Assembly: GCA_029204225.1 (NCBI GenBank)
Contig: CM055103.1
Location: 21,270,709 to 21,334,708 of the forward strand
Source of the DNA: Diphasiastrum complanatum
Taxonomy: Eukaryota; Streptophyta; Lycopodiopsida; Lycopodiales; Lycopodiaceae
Reading direction: 5' to 3'
DNA length: 64,000 bases
Part shown: positions 55,212 through 64,000 of the stretch, piece by piece
How positions within the stretch are numbered: the stretch's first letter is position 1
Layout: every line of letters begins with the position of its first letter
Position numbers and translations under genes: made by a program
Notes under the pieces: model-generated
Databases searched by the model: none
Seen by the model: only the letters and a program-made list of their open reading frames with translations
Told to the model about the DNA's origin: nothing

Positions 55212-58156
55212 TTGTGTCACACTCAGTTATCAAAGAACTTGTTATCAATCTCTAAGATAACTGATGAGGTCTACACTGTTACTTTCTCATCTGAGCAGTG
55301 TACAATACTCGAGGAAGATACTACTCTGACTACATGCACTAGAGTCGACAATCTTTACGTATTCTCTACTTCAGTTGCATTAGCTAGTATCTCTCATGAA
55401 AATGTAAACGATAATGCTATTCTGTGGCATAGTCGATTTGGAGACGTGAATACAAGATCACTTTCCTATATGCGGTGTAATAACTTAGTTGATGGATTGT
55501 ATTTCCCTTCTTCATTAGATAGGAAATCTTTCTTTTGTGAATCACGTGTCTATGGCAAACACTCTAGAAGCAAGTTTTCCAAATCACATTCCATCAAAAC
55601 AAAGCATGTATTGGATCTTGTACATAGCGATCTTTGTGGTCCAATGCCAACTCCGTCCTTAGGAGATGCAATCTATTTTATCACTTTCATAGATGATTAT
55701 TCTAGATGGTCTACAGTCATGTTCATTAAGCACAAATCTGAAGCCTTTGAATGCTTCAAGAGATTCAAGGCCATGGCTGAGACACAAACGTCTACAAAAG
55801 TGAAGGCACTCCGAATTGATGGTGGCGGCGAGTACATCTCTAACGAAATGCTCGACTACATGGCTGAACATGGTGTTAGAAGACAGTTCGCCACTTCCTA
55901 TTCACCTCAACAGAACGGGATTGCAGAAAGGAAGAATCGAACTCTTCGCGACTCAGCCAGATCAATGCTACATCAAGCACACCTACCTGCGAAGTTCTGG
56001 ACAAAAGCTACTGCCACAGCCTGTTACGTGTAGAACAGATCCAGCACCAAAGCCGTCAACAACAAAACTCCTTATGAAGTTTGTCATGCCTAGTGTCAGC
56101 CATTTAAAAATCTTTGGTTGTATATGTTTTGTTCACATTCCTAAACAGCTTAGGAAGAAGCTAGATCATAGGACAATAAATGTATTTTCATTGGCTATCC
56201 TAATGAGCATAAAGCTTATAAAGTTTATGATCCATCCACCAATGTAGTATTTGTCTCTAGGGATGCAATATTTCAAGAACATACATACTATGATTTCAAA
56301 CAACCATCGATAAACAATGCTATGTCATTTCATCCTATTTTATGTAGCATGGATTCTTCCAACGTTGATGTTCCTTCTACAGAACCTGCAACTATAGCTA
56401 CAGAAGCTGAACAGCCGACAATACCTATCATCAGACCAGACCTAGCTCGAGCAGATCGGGAGAAATTCAAGAAGAAACATCATTGCATCCTGGTCAATCA
56501 AACGTCCGTAGATCCTCACGGACTTAGACAGTTCCTGAGAGGTATACACCTCAATCATTTTGGACTTCATCAAAAGAACCAGAGAGCCTAGCCGAAGCAA
56601 TTAACTCCAAGGATACTGTGAAGTGACAAAAAACTTTGGAAAGCGAGTACAACTCACTTTTGATGAATCAGACCTGGACACCGGTCGACTTCTCCACTCA
56701 CAAGAGAGTTATCAACAACAATTGGATCTTCAAGAAGAAGATCAACTCTGATGGTTCCATTGCTAAATGGAGAGCACAGATGGTGGCTAAAGGATTCACT
56801 CAAGTCCAAGGAGTGTATTACTAAGAAATTTTCAGTCCTGTCGTCAAGATGCAGTCAATCAGGACTCTGATTGCATTAGCAGCCACAGAAGACCTCGAAA
56901 TGCACCAAATGGATGTCAAGACAACATTTCTCAATGACAATGTCGAAGAGGAGCTGTATACCTTCCAACCGGAAGATTCAAAGTCAAAGGCCAAGAGCAC
57001 AAAGTGTGCAAGCTACACAAGCAATCTACGGTCTGAAACAGGTCACAAGAGCATGGTTCGATAGAATCAACTCTTATCTCATTCAATTGGGATTTGCAAA
57101 CAATTCAACTGACTGTAATGTTTATTCAAAGCATATAAGCACCAATTATGTTCACATAGCTCTTTACATAGATGATGCATTTATCTTGTCTGATGATACT
57201 TCTCTTCTGCACACTACTAAAAGTGATCTGTCAAAGGAATTTGACATTACTGATTTAGGAGCTGTTCATTCTTTGCTAGGAATTCACATTACTAGAAATA
57301 GACTTCTAAAGAAGATCTATCTTAGCCAGCAGACATATCTAAAAGGCATTTTAGAAAAGTTTCATATGTTTGATTGCAAACCAATTGATAGTCCAATGGA
57401 TCCAAGTATAGTATTGACTAAACCTACTAGTGCCGATTCTGATAGTAAAGTACTCGACATAGTGAAGTACCCTTATCATTCACTAATAGAATTTTTGATG
57501 TATGCAATGCTATGTATTAGACCAGATTTAACATACACTGTTAGCACGTTAAGTCAATTCATGTCTAATCCTAGGATCTCTCATTGGAAAGCATTAAAGA
57601 GGTGATGAGATATATTTAGGGAAGTTTAGATGACATTTTATGTTACGATAGAAATGCCATCGACCCACTCGTCATGCAAGGCTACTTTGACTCAGATTGG
57701 GGAGGAACAATCTCTACCAGAAAATCTACCTCCGGGTTCTGTTTCTATCTGGCAGGGGGGCCAATTTCGTGGAACTCAAGGAAGCAGAAATCGGTCGCGC
57801 TTTCTTCGACCGAGGTAGAGTACATCGTAGCATGTCAAGCTTCAAAAGAAGCTGTATGGATCAGGTTGTTACTTCACAACTTACATCACACTCAGTTCAA
57901 TGCTACCACCATTCTGTGTGACAACTTGAGCTGTATTTCACTGTCATTGAATCCCAGATTTCATGGCAAATCCAAGCACATAGAAATCCAGAATCATTTC
58001 ATTCGGAAGAAAGTTTTCTCAAGGCAAGTGATCCTTCAATACTGCTCCACAACAGAAATGGCTGCAGACATCTTCACCAAAGCGCTTCCTAGGATCAAGC
58101 ATCAGAAATTCTTCAACATATTAAACCTGATGAAGATACCAAGGCACCAACCGTGA
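55212..58156 (+). pseudogene. 5'-truncated Ty1/copia pol
   Basis: Starts inside the pre-integrase region (LSKNLLSISKIT). Integrase core is intact to 56033: HSDLCGPM, TFIDDYSRWS, LRIDGGGEYISNEM and QQNGIAERKNRTLRDSARSM. A stop, then frameshifted linker (56041-56591). RT: NNWIFKKKINSDGSIAKWRA, MVAKGFTQVQGVYY, MDVKTTFLNDNVEEELY, YGLKQVTRAWFDRINSYLIQ and catalytic YIDDAFIL (Ile for Val). RNase H: DSDWGGTISTRKSTSGFCFY and SSTEVEYIVA, ending IFTKALPRIKHQ. Stops near 56033, 56591, 56822 and 57603 with frame changes make it dead. Gag, protease and the 5' LTR are absent. Confidence 0.9.
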
Positions 58157-58158
58157 CC

Positions 58159-59385
58159 TTAAGGGGGACTGTTGGAAATTAAGCCCACAGTTGTCTCCTT
58201 GGAATCATAACTTAGACAGTCTAACTATTTGAAGAACGTCTACAAACGGGCTTCCGGTTGATCTCCTGCAAAGGGTAACCAATCCTATTATAATTTCAAG
58301 TTCAGAAGTTAAGTTTAATAACTTGAAGTCATTGAAGACTTGGCCATCTTCAAGGACTTCCGCAAACTTGCATTTAGAACAAGTCTGCAGAAATACACCA
58401 AGTGTCGCATAGTTCGCATTTTTCGCACTTTCTCGAAAACTGTGACACTTGCCTTCGACTTCTTCTGTTCAATTATTTTGAAGAAGTCAACTTGTTCACA
58501 GTTCAAAAGTTTAACTATTTTCAACACCTTCGGCTTTTTCGCATTTTTTCGAAAAATGCGAAGAGAGAGAAAATTCCCAAAGGTCCTCTATTTTCAAAGG
58601 TTAAACTGTTAAAGGCACCTTCGCCTTGTTTTTAAGGGCACCTTAAACTTGTTTTAAAGGCACCTTCGGCTTTTTCGCATTTTCCTGAAAAGTGCGAGAG
58701 AGTTAAACTGTTAAGGACATCTGCGCCTTTTTGAGGGCACCTTAAACTGTTTACAGGCACCGTCGGCTTTTTTGCAAAATCTTGAAGAGAGCGAAAAATG
58801 CCGAAGGTCGTCTATTTTGAAGAAGGAACGTTCCCAGCCACTTCCCAAAATTTGCGAAGTGAGAGAAAACCACTTCACGTAAAATGCGAAGTGAGAGAAT
58901 TTGCAACGTCTCCTCAATATTCCTAATTTGTTGACCATATATACTATGAACAGTTGTCACAAATGCCAAATACTTCCAAGTACAACGACTTACCTAATTA
59001 GGTGATAAACATTTAATGTAATTAATACATGGATGCAATTTATAAGTAGATCATCCCAGCACATATTACATGAGTCGCTCCGTCCATGAGACATATTATT
59101 TGAGCCTCCCAGTTACACCGTCATGTTGGTTGTAATTGCTATTCATGCTTCAGTGTAATATAGCAGCAGTTTGCTTTTACTCTGTGTATAACGTAGATGA
59201 ATGTTTGTTGTGATTGAATGCACTCTATCGCTGTTTGATCGCGCTTGTTTACTCACTCTGATCAGAACACGGACGTCTACGACTTCTCAGTTTCTGATCA
59301 GACGATGGTTGTCTTTGACACCTGAGGAACTCGCGATATCATACTGCTCTTCCATTTATTTCAGAACCATACTTCACATTGAATC
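58159..59385 (+). repeat. polypurine tract and 3' LTR of the truncated copia
   Basis: TTAAGGGGGAC (to 58169) precedes TGTTGGAAATTAAGCCCACA at 58170, a typical copia 3' LTR start. The following 700 bases hold short recurring phrases (TTAAACTGTTAAAGGCACC; TTCGGCTTTTTCGCATTTT; AAGTGAGAGAA). The right end is not defined; a CA near 59380 is only a guess. Confidence 0.65.
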
Positions 59386-61691
59386 TGATTTTCGGTAATA
59401 CCACACACAAACCATTTATAATCTCTTCGGTGGACTGTACTTTCATTTTTGAGAGTATGAATTAATTTATAAAATCCTGTTGGGCAATTAGAACACTTAA
59501 AGCTGTGATTATATTTAGCATAAGCTGTGTCTATTAGACTGTTTTTGCATCTAGTAGCTTATTGTAACGGGAGAGTTGTTCCGCAATATTCATGCTCTCT
59601 TATCCGTTCGTGTTCTTCTATCTCCATTGCCCCCATCAGCCATAGCTCCTCCCTCCTGCCTTTCCATTACCTTGCTCTCCTCTCTGCCTCTTCCGCTTTC
59701 TCTTCCCATTTCGATCCGCTCTACAGCTGAATATTTGTCCATTAGCATTAGTTTCAAGCCACTTTTCGTTGCATTAGCAGTAGCTGAAGTCAGATTTTTT
59801 TGTCTTGCTTTTTGGTTGAGAATAGCGGGTCATTATATCTTCGTCTACTTTGTGAAGAATTTTGATCCAGGATATTATTGTGGTTTTGTTTGAAGATGGA
59901 AATTTAGGGAATAATGTTAATCGAGGGATAGGTCGTTCTGGGTGATTGAACCCAAAGTGCCATGACGTGAAGGAGCTCTCCTGATCAAAAAAACAAATAT
60001 TGAAATCATGGATGCACGAAAGTTTGCAAACTAAATCTACATTGCTCATGATCTTCACCAATCGAGTCAGGCTAGGCTTCTCCAGGATCCCTCTTCTCAA
60101 CGCACAGAACACGCTATGGTTGCATCCAGAGGAGAACAGCTTCCTAGCTCCAATGATGCCAAGCTCCTCTGCTCTTGACCACCCTCAACTTCAGAGAGTT
60201 TTTTATCAAGCTGTCTTCTGCTATTGCTTGACTCAGTTTCGCCATTCTCTATAAAACTATTTCCCAACGCTAGGGACTGATCTAATTCGTGGTTCATGCC
60301 ATGGTCACCTGAAGCTTCTAGAGTACAAGAAAGAAAATTGTAGACACTGCTGCGCAGCCTTCTTTCAACTTCCCTCCCACACCCAAAAAAAACCATAACA
60401 GAATCCTAGTCTCACCTTGAGGGCTTGAACACCCAGTCCACAGAGCGATCAGTTGAAAACTCCCCACTCTCCCTCTCAGCGCTATCCGTATGGACCTCTA
60501 CCTACTCCCAGGCGGATGAATCCCAGCAATTTTCCACATTATTCGAGCTTCTTGCACTCGGAGCTGTGTGATCTGGTCTTCATGTAGCCATTGCCATACC
60601 CTTCCTTGGTTTACTCTTCTAGAGCAAACACCAAAGCTTAGAGATGGCTTGAGGTGTTGTTGGGTTACAAGCGAACGTGTGATAGCTACAAGAAATAGAT
60701 CCCTTGCTAGCAGGGCAGAGACATCTGCGGAATGTAGCCTTACCATTGAGGCATATTACTTAGCAATACGGAATGATCTTTTGTCTCTCTCCCGTCTCTC
60801 GCTCTCGAACAATCTTTGTTTAGGGGTGCTTCTTGCGCACTTTTCTCTTTCTTTCCAAGGAGCAAAATGTGGCAGACGCTCTTGAAGATTCGAGGAATGC
60901 AGAGCAGGGCAGACGCTCTTGAAGATTCGAGGACTGCATAGCAGGGTTTTTGGATGTAGTTAATGTCTTGGCTTCCGTCTCTAAACAATAAAGTTTGGCT
61001 ACGGCAGCAACCCACATGCCTAATTTTTTGTTCGATTTGAATGCTCTTACTATTCATGACACAATCATGTTCTTATTCCTTTGATCGTTTCTGATTCTCA
61101 TCAAACTACTTTTCAAATTCTTGAGATAATTGTGCTTGAATAGCAGCCGCCACTTTTGGTCGATCCGAACATGATGACACAGTCACTGATTGTCTCTTTA
61201 TCACTAGATGAAACTGTGAAGGAAAAGCAGTTTATCAAAGAGTCGACGGAAAAATCCATGATTTCTGTTTTGGAATCTACGACTCCAAAATAATCTCCTT
61301 CGCAAATTTTTTGCTTGAATGCATTTCATAATAATGCTTGCAATATCTGATCTTACCTGCAGCTCGCTTTGATTGAAAACATATTCTGTGTAGGCTTAGA
61401 TCTGATGCCTCATTATAATATCAGATCCCTTCTTCCATTTGTTAATAATGATAGTGAATAGCCAAATAGGATGAGATCTTTGCTATACTACAGTGAAGAG
61501 ATTGCATACAGAAGGTGTGTTACGTGTTTACATACCTCTCATTAGCTTGGCTAAAGAGTCATTGAACACTCCAGCCTGTCATCTACACGGACTAATGCGG
61601 CGAAATATGACTTGTGCCTATCCTTGGGCCCTTGGAAAATGTTATATATGAGAGTTAGTATTGTACATGAAACTAACCTTGCACTTTGTAG
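59386..61691. other. no gene recognised
   Basis: Short frames on both strands (for example 59774-60396 on the - strand) lack recognisable domains. A short direct duplication, GCAGACGCTCTTGAAGATTC, occurs at 60872 and 60909. It may contain UTR or intron sequence of the neighbouring gene remnant, but nothing shows this. Confidence 0.4.
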
Positions 61692-61866
61692 TTAGCTGCC
61701 TTATAATGGTGCAAGGATTACCAGGACATCCAACTGTCAACTTTAATCAATATGCAGGAGAGGTGACTGTCAATAAAGAGCACGGCCGTGCACTATTTTA
61801 CTGGTTTTTTGAGGCCAGATCATCCCGATTCGTCATCCCGACCGCTGGCTGTATGGTTCAATGGAG
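61692..61866 (+). pseudogene. serine carboxypeptidase-like (S10) exon fragment
   Basis: After an acceptor (TTTGTAG|TTAGC) the frame reads [20 protein letters not shown], then [20 protein letters not shown] second frame then gives [12 protein letters not shown] and a good donor GGAG|GTGAGG. This is the N-terminal hallmark of plant serine carboxypeptidase-like proteins ('GLPGQP..F..YAGYV.V....[10 protein letters not shown]...PL.LW.NGGPGCSS'). These are secreted or vacuolar peptidases or acyltransferases. The frame break coincides with a direct repeat of TCATCCCGA (13-base spacing). No exon with the PGCSS or catalytic Ser segment was found downstream in the window. Confidence 0.8.
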
Positions 61867-64000
61867 GTGAGGATTCAACAATAATTAAGCTAATGAGACA
61901 CTTTCATGTAATATGTCTGCGCTTCTAAAAGGGGATCGTTAGAAATATTGTGTCTATCAGTGACGCATTATCATAATGTAGCGAAGAGAGCGTTTCAATC
62001 AACACATGTTGGCTTTCTTTCTTGATGTTGTGGACACTCTTACTTGATACATTAACCATAGATGATTGGTTAATTTAGTTATTTCACAAAAGTTGCTCTA
62101 AATTTGCTCTGTCAAAGAAATGAAACAGAGCCAGAATTTGTCCAAATCAAAAGAAAAAATTTAGATTGCGTGCAAGTTTCTCAAAGAAGATAAGATTTTC
62201 TAGAGACTGGTTTGCTTGCATCTTAGAAGATTAGGTGTAACCGGTTCATGAATCAAGGTAATATATCAAATATTTCTTAATATTTATGTGAACTGTCTAG
62301 TCAGTTATGTTTATGTTTCTTATTGAAAGACAAATATATGCATTGTAAATGTTGTGTGCTCATTATCTAATTAAGGCCGCGCGGCAATGTCTGCCTATAA
62401 TGAGGTTGACATGCACTTCTTCCCTTAAAAAATGGAAAATAGCCACAAAACAGCAATAAGGCAATGCAGATCTTTATGAATGCTAAGAAACGAGTTCAGC
62501 GATTTTGTAGATCACCTGTAATTGCCAGTCAAACTATAATCAGATAATAAAATATCTACCATGAACTCGAACAACTCCGAGCGGTCATTTTCCAAGATTT
62601 AAGACTTTTTGTCTCCATTGATTTGGTTGTAAGGCCCTACAGACGAGTGCAAGAAATCTGATTGGATGACACCAGGGCTTTCGTACAGGTTTCCCATCGC
62701 TACTTGATTCTTATTATGAATCACAAAGACTACCACAAAAATATGCAGAATGCATGTTAGATTTTTGACAGATTCATCGACATCTCGCACATAACTTCTT
62801 CTAAAATGCTTTGCAATAACAAGTTCAAGGTGATGTTCAGTCCATGTTTTGAAAAGAGGCTTTGATAACGTTACTAATGCTATGACTATTGAGACCTTTG
62901 ATATAAGATATTGCAAATATTTTTTGATGTTGTCACTTCAATGTCCAAACTTTTGGCAGAGATTCAGACGGGAGTTGATGGCATAGAACTTTATGGTATC
63001 AGTGGATTCAATGCATATTTACTTCTTTGCTAGGATATTAATTATCCTATAGCATAAAACTGCCAACAAATTTATGCATTTGTCCTGCAACTCGATCAAG
63101 GTGAGTTATTACTTAACAATATCCAGGGTTGGATTGTCATATATTGAAATTCTTGGTTTTTGGACTAAAGCTTTGGCATTGCTTGGTACTTCGTCTTTTG
63201 CTGTTAGGAGATAGAAGCATAAACAAGTGGCTTAGCATAATGCTGCCAATAGATTTTCTGCTTTTCTACCTGACCAAGGTGAGTTATAACTTATTACTCA
63301 GAAATATCTATGCTCTTGGGTAGGGAAAAAGGTAACTTAGGCCCATTTTATATTCAAAATATTAATAGTCCCTCATCCTAAATTGAGGCCTGCCATTGGT
63401 TCATAGTTTTACAAAAATGGCCATTGATTGACTCATCATTTACGACAAAGCAAGTGCTTATAGCTCAATGCACTTCTACTGCCAATCATCAAGTCAATTC
63501 TATAGCAGAAATCCATCGCCTTCTCTGTAGCAGAGACCAAGCACATTTTTATGGTCACCTAATCACACTTCAGAGGTGAAATACCTGTACTATTTTCTAC
63601 CAGACCTGAGCGCACTTCTGACGATAGTCAAGAAGCCAATTCTATGGTAGAGATCAAGCTACACTTATGAGATAGAAATCATTGATGTGAAACACCATTT
63701 TCTCTATTGCTAATGGCCATTTGAGACATTGTTTCATTGTTCCTTGGTTTCATTGTTGATTTCCTTTCAAAGGTAGCCGATAAATATTGCGGATTGCATT
63801 AGGTGCAATGAAGTTTCCTTTGCATTTCAAGTTGGGAACTTCTTACTGTCAAACCTATTAGTTTTAACGTACCTATTTAGAATGACTTCTGTGGCTTTAG
63901 TTTCAAGTTCCAACTAAATGTTGAGCCACGTTATGTTGCAATAGTTCTGTCTTCTAACATTTTTCTTCTCTTTGGTAACTGCTCACAATTTATTGTACAA
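61867..64000. other. no gene recognised
   Basis: AT-rich sequence. A repeated phrase (ATTTGTCCTGCAACTCGATCAAGGTGAGTTATTACTTA at 63080, related at 63260-63295) suggests a local duplication. If the carboxypeptidase gene is real, its further exons lie beyond the window or are too diverged to see. Confidence 0.4.

Overview
This window comes from a plant nuclear genome. The evidence is plant-type protein families (a LIP5/VTA1 endosomal regulator, and fragments of PP2C, pectinesterase-inhibitor, beta-hexosaminidase, LRR and serine carboxypeptidase genes), GT-AG introns of up to 6.9 kb, Ty1/copia and Ty3/gypsy retrotransposons, a LINE and Helitrons. TE-filled introns and abundant CT, CA and TA microsatellites suggest a large, repeat-rich genome such as a fern, lycophyte or gymnosperm, but the sequence alone does not fix the lineage.

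Layout. 1-8.5 kb is a graveyard of + strand reverse-transcribing elements: two or three decayed copia pieces, one with an in-frame internal deletion, and a rarer YVDD reverse transcriptase relic. 11.6-26.0 kb (- strand) holds the only gene that looks intact, a six-exon LIP5 homologue of 456 predicted residues. Its intron 4 contains an antisense gypsy 3' half and a sense-oriented LINE; intron 5 contains another gypsy 3' end. 27.4 to about 46 kb is dominated by Helitron material. Three 3' termini (hairpin plus CTRR at 31646, 38390 and 45018) each abut a sequence resembling the family's 5' terminus. The units between them carry a ~360-bp satellite, minisatellites, and broken exons of unrelated host genes (PP2C, PMEI, GH20, LRR and one unrecognised gene). 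One unit encodes a decayed Rep/helicase that is itself split by a solo LTR with a 5-bp target-site duplication. 47.8-54.3 kb is a complete - strand copia element with two LTRs, a primer-binding site and a polypurine tract, but with stops and frameshifts in pol. 55.2-59 kb is a 5'-truncated + strand copia with its 3' LTR start. 59.4-64 kb is mostly unrecognised; one serine carboxypeptidase exon, broken by a short tandem duplication, lies at 61.7 kb.

Functionally, only LIP5 is likely to make a working host protein: it would stimulate the SKD1/VPS4 ATPase that recycles ESCRT-III during multivesicular-body formation. Everything else looks like mobile DNA or gene debris. The most interesting feature is the apparent head-to-tail Helitron array with gene-fragment cargo. 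All identifications come from reading motifs by eye; no database search or alignment program was run.
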